64,000 nucleotides of DNA from Flavobacteriales bacterium. GTDB lineage: Bacteria > Bacteroidota > Bacteroidia > Flavobacteriales_E > Vicingaceae. The DNA is taken from assembly GCA_020635795.1 (NCBI GenBank), contig JACJZD010000001.1:1187001-1251000 (forward strand). The letters are read 5' to 3'. The position numbers were made by a program, and so were the translations under genes. Positions 1 through 7,928 of this stretch are shown here, one piece after another. Numbering within the stretch: position 1 is the stretch's first letter; each line of letters begins with the position of its first letter. Below the pieces are notes generated by a model. It saw nothing but the letters and a program-made list of their open reading frames with translations. It was not told the DNA's origin and searched no databases.

Positions 1-139
1 CGAAGGTTTTCATGAAAAGAAAGAGAAAAACAAAAAGGTAAATTTAGGCGGTTCGTACCGAAGAACATTGGCTAAAAAATACAAAAAGCCAAAAACCAAA
101 GGTGATAAAAACTACAACAAAAAGAAACGAAGAATGTAA
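1..139 (+). CDS. 3' end of a gene with a basic C-terminal tail (possibly a DEAD-box RNA helicase)
   Basis: The frame beginning at base 2 is open from the window edge to a TAA at 137-139, giving about 45 residues. The peptide is dominated by Lys, Arg and Asn and contains GGSYRRTLAKKYKKP. Such disordered basic tails are typical of RhlE-type DEAD-box helicases in Bacteroidota, where they bind RNA, and the wording looks familiar from them. No catalytic domain is visible here, so the assignment is an inference from composition only. The next gene starts 6 bases downstream on the same strand, so the two may be cotranscribed. Confidence 0.5.
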   Translation, partial: EGFHEKKEKNKKVNLGGSYRRTLAKKYKKPKTKGDKNYNKKKRRM

Positions 140-145
140 TATTCT

Positions 146-643
146 ATGAGTAAAAGGGATTTAAAGGTTTATTTAAAAGAGCTCAAAAAAAAGCAGTTAG
201 AAGAACAAATACTCGATTTGTATGACCGCTTTAATGAGGTGAAAACCTTTTACAACTTTGTGTTTAAACCCAAAGAAGATAAGTTGTTGGAAGACGCCAG
301 GTTTAAAATCTCCAAAGAATATTTTCCTGTAAACAATCGTAAACCTAAAACAAGACGTTCGGTAGCTCAAAACATTATCAAACATTTTATGCAATTGGGT
401 GTTGATGCTTATATTGTTGCTGATGTAATGCTTTTTAATATTGAAGTTGCACAACGATTTTCGGCACAAAAAGAAATTAAACAAGAATCGTTTTATAAAA
501 GCATGCTCAAAAGCTTTGAACAAGCTGTCGAATTCATTGATGAAAACAAGTTAAGAGCAGAGTTTAACGACCGCATTTTAAACATCATTACAACTACAAA
601 ACAACAAAATTGGATGAATTTTGAGGAGTTTATCCAATTGTAA
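146..643 (+). CDS. DUF6155-like conserved protein
   Basis: 165 residues with no signal peptide or membrane segment, so probably cytoplasmic. It opens with MSKRDLKVYLKELKKKQLEE and continues with FVFKPKEDKLLEDARFKISK, a pattern I associate with the Bacteroidota DUF6155 family. The rest is predicted helical and charged. Function of the family is unknown. The start ATG lies 6 bases after the preceding stop. The 3' end overlaps the convergent xthA gene by 14 bases, a tight tail-to-tail arrangement with no room for a terminator between them. The family name is from memory of the motif, not a search. Confidence 0.75.
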   Translation: MSKRDLKVYLKELKKKQLEEQILDLYDRFNEVKTFYNFVFKPKEDKLLEDARFKISKEYFPVNNRKPKTRRSVAQNIIKHFMQLGVDAYIVADVMLFNIEVAQRFSAQKEIKQESFYKSMLKSFEQAVEFIDENKLRAEFNDRILNIITTTKQQNWMNFEEFIQL

Positions 644-1400
644 TTTCTATACTAACAGGACAGTGGTCAGAACCCTCTTCTTCGGGTAAAATAGCTGCCG
701 ATTTCACATTTTTAATAAACGATTGGCTCACTAAAAAATAATCAATTCTCCAGCCTACGTTTCGCTCTCTTGCTCCACCACGGTAACTCCACCAGCTGTA
801 AGCACGTTCTTTAGTAGGGTAAAAGTGTCTAAACGTATCTACTAAACCAGCATTAATAAAGTTTGTCATACCATCAATTTCTTCTTGCATGTAACCAGCA
901 GATTTGTTGTAGTTAGGTTTTGGATTAGCTAAATCAATAGGAGTATGGGCTACATTCAAATCACCACATACCACAACTGGTTTTTTCTCTTCTAATTTTT
1001 TTAAGAACTTTAAAAAATCGGCATCCCAAGTTTGTCGGTAATCCAATCGTTTTAACTCACTACCAGAGTTGGGAACATACACCACGGTTAAATAAAAATC
1101 ATCAAACTCGGCGGTCAATACTCGTCCTTCATCATCGTGTTCTGCCATGCCAATATCAGGAAACACATTAAGTGGTTTAATTTTAGTAATGATTGCAGTA
1201 CCCGAATATCCTTTTTTAGTTGCTGAATTGGAATAAATATGATAACCACTTAATTCTTGTAAAGTTTCTTTCACTTGGTCGTCTTGCGCTTTGGTTTCTT
1301 GCAGACAAAGCACATCTGGGTTTAAGCGTTTTATTTGTTCAAAAAAGTCTTTTTTTGCAACAGCTCTAATGCCGTTTACGTTCCAAGAAATGATTTTCAT
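630..1400 (-). CDS. xth: Exodeoxyribonuclease III (AP endonuclease)
   Basis: 256 residues, normal length for ExoIII. It is a Mg-dependent 3'-5' exonuclease and apurinic/apyrimidinic endonuclease of base excision repair. The endonuclease/exonuclease/phosphatase fold is marked by WNVNGIR (Asn7), LCLQETKA (catalytic Glu35), VVYVPNSG, CGDLNVAHTPIDL (Asp/Asn pair), WRIDYFLVS and the terminal GSDHCPV (Asp-His). All expected catalytic residues are present. It ends inside the convergent DUF6155 gene (14-base overlap) and lies 4 bases downstream of the DUF3078 gene on the same strand, so it may be transcribed with it. Confidence 0.95.
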   Translation of the reverse strand: MKIISWNVNGIRAVAKKDFFEQIKRLNPDVLCLQETKAQDDQVKETLQELSGYHIYSNSATKKGYSGTAIITKIKPLNVFPDIGMAEHDDEGRVLTAEFDDFYLTVVYVPNSGSELKRLDYRQTWDADFLKFLKKLEEKKPVVVCGDLNVAHTPIDLANPKPNYNKSAGYMQEEIDGMTNFINAGLVDTFRHFYPTKERAYSWWSYRGGARERNVGWRIDYFLVSQSFIKNVKSAAILPEEEGSDHCPVSIEITIG

Positions 1401-1404
1401 ATTA

Positions 1405-2367
1405 TTAAAATTTATAGTTTAATCCAATTCCTAGAACTTCTTTAAATTGTGTTCTTGGACCAACTCTATCAACAATACCATCATTATTTGAGTCAACCGC
1501 AATATCTACATCATGGTCATATATTAATTGTGTAGATATGGTTGCAGAAATATATTTGTTTACTTTCATTGCTATTAAAACTTCCCAGTTAACATCAATA
1601 TGAGTAGGTTCTTCAGCATAATTAGAGAATAATTCTAATTTGGTTTGGAAATTTATATTTTCCATGATGTCTTTTTTAAATATACCTCTTAAATAACCAC
1701 CATATTCTGACCGAATGTTTTTACCTTTCTTTAAAATGTTACCTAAATTATCATATTCAGCTTTTTCTACTCCATATGCACCAGCATTTGCTAATGTTTG
1801 CACATTTACTATGGTTGTTTTCATAGTTAATGGGGCTAAAAACAAAGTAAAATTATCATTAGGTTTAAAATCCATACCAATAGCACTCAAAACATACGCT
1901 GGAGCTAAAAAATTTGAAATTTCAGTCGAATCATCAGGATAATTATAACCAGCAGCAAATTGAGATTTAAAGTTTACTAAGCCAGCATAATACCAATGTT
2001 TAGTAGCTTTTTGTCCATATTTAGACATAAAATCTATTTTATCATCAGTTTTTCTCACGTTATCACTTCCTTGTTTTACTATTCCATATCCTAAATCTAA
2101 AGAATTATCCCAAGTAGAATTTCCTTTTTTTAAGTTGGCAAACAAACTCATTATTCCATTTACAGAAATAGAATTTTGACCACCACCTGCCCAGTTGGTT
2201 AAGCTTACTTGAGTAATATTCAAGGAAAACACACCTCCAGTTTTCCAACCATCTAATGAATCTTTGCTTTGTTTTTTTAAATCATCTTCTAGTTCAGTAG
2301 TTTGTGCCTTTATTACATTATTTGAAATAGAAAAGAGTAATAATAATATTAATATTTTTTTTAACAT
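1405..2367 (-). CDS. DUF3078 family outer-membrane-type protein
   Basis: 320 residues. A signal peptide is clear at residues 1-21 (MLKKILILLLLFSISNNVIK, cleavage after KAQ). The mature part has the DUF3078 pattern: GWKTGGVFSLNITQVSLTNW followed by AGGGQNSISVNG, then alternating short strands ending in an aromatic residue (LGIGLNYKF). This suggests a beta-barrel or beta-rich outer membrane protein. The final Phe is typical of outer membrane barrels. The role of the family is not established. It sits 21 bases downstream of mscL and 4 bases upstream of xth on the same strand. Confidence 0.85.
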   Translation of the reverse strand: MLKKILILLLLFSISNNVIKAQTTELEDDLKKQSKDSLDGWKTGGVFSLNITQVSLTNWAGGGQNSISVNGIMSLFANLKKGNSTWDNSLDLGYGIVKQGSDNVRKTDDKIDFMSKYGQKATKHWYYAGLVNFKSQFAAGYNYPDDSTEISNFLAPAYVLSAIGMDFKPNDNFTLFLAPLTMKTTIVNVQTLANAGAYGVEKAEYDNLGNILKKGKNIRSEYGGYLRGIFKKDIMENINFQTKLELFSNYAEEPTHIDVNWEVLIAMKVNKYISATISTQLIYDHDVDIAVDSNNDGIVDRVGPRTQFKEVLGIGLNYKF

Positions 2368-2388
2368 ACTTGTACAGTAAATTCTTGA

Positions 2389-2817
2389 TTATTTTTTTAA
2401 TAAATCTCTAATTTCAGTTAAAAGAATTTCTTCTTTTGTTGGTGCGGGAGGAGCTGCTGGAGCTACTTCCTCTTTCTTAATTGCTTTTTCTTTCATTTTA
2501 TTGTATGCTTTTACTACCATAAATATGGCAAAAGCAACAATAATAAAAGTAATAACAGTATTTATAAAAGCACCGTATTTTATTGCAACTTCTGCCACAG
2601 CATCACCTGCACCTTCAGAAGTTTCTGTCATTTCATCTTGTATTACAATTTTTAATTGAGAAAAATCAACTCCACCAAGTAGCTTTCCGATAGGTGGCAT
2701 TAAAATATCATCAACTAGTGATTTTACAATTGAACCAAAATAGGTAGCCATAATTAAACCTACAGCCAAATCTATAACATTTCCTTTACTTATAAAGTCT
2801 TTAAATTCTTTAAACAT
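2389..2817 (-). CDS. mscL: Large-conductance mechanosensitive channel MscL
   Basis: 142 residues, normal length. MscL is a homopentameric inner membrane channel that opens under membrane tension and releases solutes during osmotic downshock. The N-terminal helix and TM1 show the family signature FISKGNVIDLAVGLIMATYF, with the gate region around residues 14-30. TM2 is at about 83-103 (FINTVITFIIVAFAIFMVVK). A charged and Ala/Pro-rich C-terminal tail (about 105-142, ending EILLTEIRDLLKK) forms the usual cytoplasmic helical bundle. It is first in a minus-strand run with the DUF3078 gene and xth. The 190 bases upstream separate it from a divergent gene. Confidence 0.97.
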   Translation of the reverse strand: MFKEFKDFISKGNVIDLAVGLIMATYFGSIVKSLVDDILMPPIGKLLGGVDFSQLKIVIQDEMTETSEGAGDAVAEVAIKYGAFINTVITFIIVAFAIFMVVKAYNKMKEKAIKKEEVAPAAPPAPTKEEILLTEIRDLLKK

Positions 2818-2942
2818 GATATTAAATTTAAGTTTGTATTTGTTTTCGCGAAAATATTAATAAAAAAAGATAAAATTAAATTTACTCGTCAAACCATAAT
2901 TTTATCTCGATGAATAAATATAAATACAGATTCTATTTGCTG

Positions 2943-2973
2943 TTTAAAATCAATGATTATTATGGTATTTTTG
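2943..2973 (+). promoter_or_regulatory. Candidate Bacteroidota-type promoter of the DUF4268 gene
   Basis: TATTTTTG at 2966-2973 matches the Bacteroidota -7 box TAnnTTTG. TTTA at 2943-2946 is spaced 19 bases before it, close to the usual TTTG -33 box and spacing. The predicted start lies about 30 bases upstream of the ATG at 3008. Confidence 0.45.
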
Positions 2974-3007
2974 TTTGAAGTCTATTAAGGATATTTAGTC
3001 GAATTAT

Positions 3008-3466
3008 ATGTACACCAAGGAAGAGAAAAAAAACATAAAAGTAGAGTTCTGGACCAACTTTGGTTTTTACATGAAAAAACACATTAGAAAGCACGGTAAT
3101 GTGCATTGGACGAACTACAAAACCAAAATAAAGGACTTGTATTTTCGGTTAGAATTTAATGAAAAAGAAGCCGTTTTTTCTATTGAACTTCAACACCCAG
3201 ATAGTATTCGAGAACTTTTTTACGAGCAATTCTGCGAGCTCAAAACCATCTTAGAAGACACATTAAATACAAAACTCATTTGGGAAGAGTTGTATGTTAA
3301 CGAATTTGACAAAGCCATTTCAAGAATTTACATTGTATTGCCAAATGTAAACTTGTTTAACAAAAATGATTGGCAAAAAGTGTTTGTGTTTTTTGATTCT
3401 AAAATGGTAAAGCTTCATTCTTTTTGGATAGAATACAAAGAGATTTTTAAAAACCTCGAAAGCTGA
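3008..3466 (+). CDS. DUF4268 domain-containing protein
   Basis: 152 residues forming essentially one DUF4268 domain. It shows KKNIKVEFWTNFGFYMKKH near the start, a central LEFNEKEAVFSIELQHPD, and the closing WIEYKEIFKNLES. The domain is of unknown function; it occurs alone in Bacteroidota and at the end of larger nuclease-like proteins elsewhere. It is soluble and probably cytoplasmic. Its TGA stop overlaps the ATG of the next gene by one base (TGATG at 3464-3468), which suggests translational coupling and a shared role. Confidence 0.85.
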   Translation: MYTKEEKKNIKVEFWTNFGFYMKKHIRKHGNVHWTNYKTKIKDLYFRLEFNEKEAVFSIELQHPDSIRELFYEQFCELKTILEDTLNTKLIWEELYVNEFDKAISRIYIVLPNVNLFNKNDWQKVFVFFDSKMVKLHSFWIEYKEIFKNLES

Positions 3467-4230
3467 TGAATCAAGATTTTATTGATGAATTAGAACTATT
3501 AACCCACCAAAAATTAGTTGCTAAACCCACCGAATTGGGTTTTTTGGTAGAATTAACAGCATCCTTAACCCTTCATTTTATATTGTTGGACAACATTAAA
3601 ACCAACCTTAATTTATTAGAATGGAAGGCTCAACACCAATTACATGATGCTATTACCATTTTTGAAGATGAATGGTTAAATAAAAAAGCATTTGTTTTGT
3701 CTCGAATTAAATCGAAATTAGGATTAAACACCACTGTTTTTGCGAGAAAAACAACAATAAAAAAACTAAATAGGAGCGAGGCTTACGATTTTCTGTTAGC
3801 CAACCACATTAACGATGCATTAAAAGCTAAATACAATTTTGGCTTAATGTTAAACAATCAAATTGTTGCAATAGCTTGTTTTGGACCAATCATGCACAAA
3901 AAAACTGAAGGGAAAGGTGACATGTCGGGCGAATTGATTCGTTTTTGCAACAAACTTGACATTACGGTAGTTGGCGGTTTGAGTAAACTCTTAACTCATT
4001 TTATTAAAACCTACCAAGTAGATGATGTAATGACTTACATTGATAGGGATTGGTCGGATGGAAAAAGCTTTATACAATTAGGGTTTGAAATTGTCGGTGA
4101 AAACACCCGTTTTACACATCATTTAAATGTAAAAACCAATCAATTTGAACTTGTTGATGATTTAAGTGAAAACCAGTTAATTATTTGTAAGTCAGGCTCT
4201 TTAAAACTGTTGTTTAAAGTGAAAAAATAA
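3466..4230 (+). CDS. Homing-endonuclease-associated GNAT-like protein
   Basis: 254 residues. About residues 65-215 match, in order, the C-terminal module of phage homing-endonuclease-like proteins: FEDEWLNKKAFVLSRIKSKL, then ARKTTIKKLN, FLLANHIN, GELIRFCNKL, VVGGLSKLL and finally YIDRDWSDGKSFIQLGFE. This module has an acyltransferase (GNAT)-like fold in related proteins. No LAGLIDADG, GIY-YIG or HNH nuclease motif is seen in the rest, so it is not obviously a nuclease. It is coupled by a one-base overlap to the DUF4268 gene. It could be a domesticated phage module; its substrate is unknown. Confidence 0.65.
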   Translation: MNQDFIDELELLTHQKLVAKPTELGFLVELTASLTLHFILLDNIKTNLNLLEWKAQHQLHDAITIFEDEWLNKKAFVLSRIKSKLGLNTTVFARKTTIKKLNRSEAYDFLLANHINDALKAKYNFGLMLNNQIVAIACFGPIMHKKTEGKGDMSGELIRFCNKLDITVVGGLSKLLTHFIKTYQVDDVMTYIDRDWSDGKSFIQLGFEIVGENTRFTHHLNVKTNQFELVDDLSENQLIICKSGSLKLLFKVKK

Positions 4231-4366
4231 TTGAATTCCTGTTTCCGCTTCGCTACACAGGAATGACGATTTCACAAACTTCCCCTTTCTTTTCGTCACC
4301 TTCCTGCTTTCTCTACGTCATTCCTGCGTAGGCAGGAACACGAAGTCTCATCAATTCAATTATTTT
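4224..4366. repeat. Nested inverted repeat between convergent genes
   Basis: The arms AAAATAATTGAATT (4224-4237) and AATTCAATTATTTT (4353-4366) are perfect inverted copies enclosing about 115 bases. Inside are ATTCCTG...CAGGAATGAC and GTCATTCCTGCGTAGGCAGG, a GTCAT-bounded intergenic repeat seen in related form at about 50253 and 57621. It may act as a bidirectional terminator for the two converging genes. Confidence 0.6.
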
Positions 4367-4398
4367 AAATAAAAAAGCATTGATAATCTAGTTTAATA

Positions 4399-5115
4399 TT
4401 ACTCACCAGCGGACGCTGGCGAGAGATTTAATTTAAATTTATATTTAGTAGAAATTTGATTTATTACTTTTCCATGTTCGTAAGATACAGTTAGGAATAA
4501 GTTGCTATCATTATCAAACCATTTCCAAGTCCCAGTCTCTTTTCCATCTAAATATTGACCATTAACCCAAATGGTTTTTCCTGTTGAGTCTAAAAGGTGT
4601 TCTATAGTTTGACCAGAATATTTACCTTCTACATAATTGTATATCACCCACTTTTTTTTATTGTAAAAACGTTTCCATTTACCTATTCTTGTTCCATTTT
4701 TGTAATTTCCAATTAATATAGTATCACCATCATTATCCCATATAGTTTCTAACCCATTTTTAACACCTTCATTCATATTACTTTCTTTACTCAAAACTCC
4801 ATTGTCAAACCAGCATTTTATAATACCATGTTCTTTCCCATTCTTCATATACCATTCTGCTGTTTGAACACCATTTTCATTCCATGATTTGAAGAGTCCA
4901 TCTTTTACCTGGTTTTTTATAAAACCAATACTTCCAATTTGTCCGTTTTCAAAATAATAAGTTTTAATATAGGTTGTTGTATCTGAGCAATCTGGATATT
5001 TATAAACAACTTCTTTTTTACCATTTTCATACTGACTGATAATCTTTTCACATTCTTGATTACAAGAAGTAAAGATTGTCAATAAGGTTAATATTAGAAT
5101 TATCGTTTGTTTCAT
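4399..5115 (-). CDS. MORN-repeat (YwqK-family) lipoprotein
   Basis: 238 residues from the ATG at 5115. That start is chosen because it gives a lipoprotein signal, MKQTIILILTLLTIFTSC, with the lipobox Cys followed by NQE; an upstream extension has no credible signal. The mature protein carries several MORN_2-type repeats, for example YFENGQIGSIGFIKNQVKDG, SWNENGVQTAEWYMKNGKEHG and WFDNGVLSKESNMNEG. This is the pattern annotated as YwqK-family antitoxin, but no toxin gene is adjacent, so the antitoxin label should not be taken literally. The last residues (SPASAGE) are encoded by a palindrome at 4402-4423. Confidence 0.8.
   Translation of the reverse strand: MKQTIILILTLLTIFTSCNQECEKIISQYENGKKEVVYKYPDCSDTTTYIKTYYFENGQIGSIGFIKNQVKDGLFKSWNENGVQTAEWYMKNGKEHGIIKCWFDNGVLSKESNMNEGVKNGLETIWDNDGDTILIGNYKNGTRIGKWKRFYNKKKWVIYNYVEGKYSGQTIEHLLDSTGKTIWVNGQYLDGKETGTWKWFDNDSNLFLTVSYEHGKVINQISTKYKFKLNLSPASAGE
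4402..4423. repeat. Palindrome encoding the C-terminus of the YwqK-family protein
   Basis: CTCACCAGCG GA CGCTGGCGAG forms 10-bp arms with one mismatch. It lies just inside the 3' end of the lipoprotein gene and looks like an intergenic repeat that has entered the coding sequence. Confidence 0.55.
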
Positions 5116-5203
5116 GCTTAAAAAGCTCAACAGCCTAACAAAGAACCCTAGTATTCTTTGTGTTCGTACTATATGTTTATCAAAAATACAACAAAAAATT
5201 AAT

Positions 5204-6424
5204 TTATCTTGCAACCTCCTGAGCAACAATCCATGCACCCGTCCAAGCAGCTTGAAAGTTAAAACCACCAGTTAAAGCGTCAATATCCAGCACTTCACCA
5301 GCAAAATACAAACCAGGTACTTTTTTGCTTTCTAGTGTTTTAAAATTTACTTCGTTAAGTTTTACGCCACCACAGCTAACAAACTCACTTTTAAAAGTGG
5401 TTTTACCTTTAGAATGGTAAGTGTCCCTAATTAAAGCTTCAACCAACTTATTCAGTTGCTTTTTTGAAACATCAGCCCATTTTTCTTCATCAGTAATACC
5501 AGCTTTATTAATTAAATACAAGGCTAGTTTCTTAGGTAATCCAAAATCGAACTGATTAATCACTTTTTTGCTTCCAAACTGCTGTTTATTTTGATTAAAA
5601 ATTTCGTGCAACGCCTCATCTTTCTTATCCATTAACCAATCTACCATAAAATCAAACTCATAATTTTTTTCAGCCAAGTGTCTGGATGCCCAAGCCGAAA
5701 GCTTTAAAATTACTGGTCCGCTCATTCCCCAATGCGTAATAAGCAGTGGCCCTTGCTCTTCAAATTTGGTTCCTAACAATTTTACTTTTGCAGGAGTAGC
5801 AATACCTTGTAGTTCAATAATGGGGTTGTTGGGTAGGTTAAAGGTAAATAATGATGGAGTAGGAGGTTCAATTTCAATTCCTAGGTCGGCGATAAACTGA
5901 TAGTTTTCTATTTTGTTAAATCCACCAGTAGTAATAAGCAGTTTTTTAGAAGTGAAATTGGCTCTGTTGGTGGTTAACTCAAATCCATTATCAACAATTT
6001 TAATGGTTTCTACTTTGGTGCTATAAACAATTTCAATGTTGTATTTACTGAGTTCTCCCACAAAACAATCAATAATGGTTTGGGAACTGTCGGTTGTCGG
6101 AAACATTCGTCCATCCGCTTCTGTTTTTAATTCAACTCCTCGCTCTTTAAACCATGCAATGGTATCGGTAGGCTGAAATTGATAAAAAGCACTCAACAAT
6201 TCTTTGTTTCCACGAGGATAAAATTTTACCAACTCTTTTGGGTCGAAACAAGCATGAGTTACATTGCATCGACCACCACCAGAAACCTTTACTTTCGAAA
6301 GCAATTGCATGGTTTTTTCAACAATAGCAATTTTTAAAGCAGGGTTGTTTTTAGCTGCATTAATTGCAGCAAAAACACCAGCAGCACCACCACCAATTAT
6401 TAAAACATCAAAGCTTTTGTTCAT
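5204..6424 (-). CDS. HI0933/BaiN-family NAD(P)/FAD-dependent oxidoreductase
   Basis: 406 residues, normal length. The N-terminal Rossmann motif DVLIIGGGAAGVFAA binds the FAD adenine. SGGGRCNVTHA at about 49-59 is the family signature. The C-terminal FAD motif is GLYFAGEVLDIDALTGGFN. The middle part (about 190-330) is the inserted substrate domain. Family members are soluble flavoproteins often called YhiN; the physiological substrate is generally unknown. It is monocistronic, with about 88 bases to the downstream lipoprotein gene and a divergent neighbour 225 bases away. Confidence 0.92.
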   Translation of the reverse strand: MNKSFDVLIIGGGAAGVFAAINAAKNNPALKIAIVEKTMQLLSKVKVSGGGRCNVTHACFDPKELVKFYPRGNKELLSAFYQFQPTDTIAWFKERGVELKTEADGRMFPTTDSSQTIIDCFVGELSKYNIEIVYSTKVETIKIVDNGFELTTNRANFTSKKLLITTGGFNKIENYQFIADLGIEIEPPTPSLFTFNLPNNPIIELQGIATPAKVKLLGTKFEEQGPLLITHWGMSGPVILKLSAWASRHLAEKNYEFDFMVDWLMDKKDEALHEIFNQNKQQFGSKKVINQFDFGLPKKLALYLINKAGITDEEKWADVSKKQLNKLVEALIRDTYHSKGKTTFKSEFVSCGGVKLNEVNFKTLESKKVPGLYFAGEVLDIDALTGGFNFQAAWTGAWIVAQEVAR

Positions 6425-6649
6425 AAAGGCAAAACTACATAAAATATTTACCCACTATCTAAGCCAAATCATTTGAAAATGTAGTTTCGCTTTGACCAAT
6501 ATAATTACAATATACAACCTCAAAGGAAATATAATATCAAAAATAGGGTTGTTGCCCTAAATATTCAAAACAATATTTTTAGCATATAATTAGATTATTA
6601 TTCTTTAAATACTAAACTTTGTAAAATATTATTCTTTAAAATAAAACAA

Positions 6650-7843
6650 ATGAGCAATTTTAATCCAGCAAACAATATTCAAGATTTACAATTTTTTGGT
6701 GAATTTGGAGGAGTAAACCCTTCAATAACAGATTCTTCTACCTACACCTTTTTACAAGCAGGTAAAATGGAAGAAATTTTTGAGAAAGAAATTGAAGGTT
6801 GTTATCTGTATTCTCGTCATTGGAACCCCATGAACAAATTTTTGTCGCAAGCTCTCGCACAAATGGAAGGAACAGAAAGTGCTTCGGTAACAGGTTCAGG
6901 TATGGCAGCTATAACCAATGTTATTTTACAAATTTGTTCGGCTGGCGATGAAATTGTTTCGAGTAGAACCATTTATGGAGGAACGTATGCTTTCTTTAAA
7001 AATTTCTTACCAAAATTTGGTATTAAAGTAAGGTTTGTAGATTCAACTGATATTGAAAAAGTAAATGCAGCAATTACATCTAAAACTAAAATTATCTATT
7101 GCGAATCCATTAGTAACCCCATGTTGGAAGTAGCCGATATGCCAATGCTAGCAAAATTGGCAAAAGCCAACAATTGTAAGTTGGTGGTCGATAATACTTT
7201 TTCACCATTAATTTTTTCTCCAGCTAAATTGGGTGCCGATGTTGTAGTGCACAGTATGACCAAATTTATCAATGGAATGAGCGATTGTGTTGCTGGTGCT
7301 ATTTGCGGAAACAAAGAGTTTATTGATTCGCTTTCGGATGTAAATTCGGGTGCTAGTATGCTTTTAGGACCTGTTTTAGATAGTTTTCGTTCGGCAAGTA
7401 TTCTTAAAAACTTGAGAACTTTACCTATTAGAATGAAACAGCATAGTGCTAATGCTTTGCATATAACTAAAAAACTGAGTGGTGATGGTTTAAAAGTAAC
7501 TTATCCTGGTTTGGTTAAACATCCGCAACATCAATTAATGCAAAACACATGGAACGAAGGTTTTGGTTTTGGAGGCTTGTTTGTGTTGGATATGCAAACA
7601 AAAGAAAGAGCCAACAAATTAATGGAATTGATGCAAAACAATAATGTTGGCTATTTAGCGGTAAGTTTAGGAAATTATAAAACCTTGTTTAGCGCACCAG
7701 GAGGAAGTACTTCATCAGAAATTCCTGAACAAGAACGTTTAGAACTTGGTTTAACCGAAGGTTTGGTTAGAATAAGTATTGGATTGGATAACGACCCCGA
7801 ACGAACTTATCAAACTATAAAAATGTGTTTAGCACAATTATAA
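6650..7843 (+). CDS. PLP-dependent Cys/Met metabolism enzyme, methionine gamma-lyase-like
   Basis: 397 residues, normal for the trans-sulfuration family (fold type I). Motifs in order: YSRHWNPMNKFLSQALAQME (PLP phosphate and subunit contacts), ASVTGSGMAAI, RTIYGGTYAFF, VVDNTFSPL (Asp binding the pyridine N) and VVHSMTKFINGMSD with the Schiff-base Lys at residue 205. C-terminal GLVRISIGLD is the usual carboxylate-binding Arg segment. Either methionine gamma-lyase (methionine to methanethiol, ammonia and 2-oxobutyrate) or a related lyase is possible; sequence alone does not separate them. It stands alone and ends at a strong terminator. Confidence 0.9.
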   Translation: MSNFNPANNIQDLQFFGEFGGVNPSITDSSTYTFLQAGKMEEIFEKEIEGCYLYSRHWNPMNKFLSQALAQMEGTESASVTGSGMAAITNVILQICSAGDEIVSSRTIYGGTYAFFKNFLPKFGIKVRFVDSTDIEKVNAAITSKTKIIYCESISNPMLEVADMPMLAKLAKANNCKLVVDNTFSPLIFSPAKLGADVVVHSMTKFINGMSDCVAGAICGNKEFIDSLSDVNSGASMLLGPVLDSFRSASILKNLRTLPIRMKQHSANALHITKKLSGDGLKVTYPGLVKHPQHQLMQNTWNEGFGFGGLFVLDMQTKERANKLMELMQNNNVGYLAVSLGNYKTLFSAPGGSTSSEIPEQERLELGLTEGLVRISIGLDNDPERTYQTIKMCLAQL

Positions 7844-7850
7844 AAACAAA

Positions 7851-7878
7851 AAAACTCCGATTTTCATCGGAGTTTTTT
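7851..7878. terminator. Rho-independent terminator after the methionine gamma-lyase-like gene
   Basis: The stem AAAACTCCGAT / ATCGGAGTTTT has a TTTC loop and a T-run, and begins 8 bases after the stop codon. A-tract and T-tract flank both sides, so it may also serve the convergent gene at 7929. Confidence 0.9.
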
Positions 7879-7928
7879 GTTGATGGTCAACTACTCCATC
7901 AACGGCAACCTAACCTAATCTAAAATAA

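Noticed and set aside
4399..5115. Toxin-antitoxin pair involving the YwqK-type lipoprotein
   Set aside because: No toxin gene lies next to it and the protein is a lipoprotein, so the name is only a family label.
6425..6649. SAM riboswitch before the methionine gamma-lyase-like gene
   Set aside because: No conserved SAM-I or SAM-II core is recognisable and the enzyme is catabolic.
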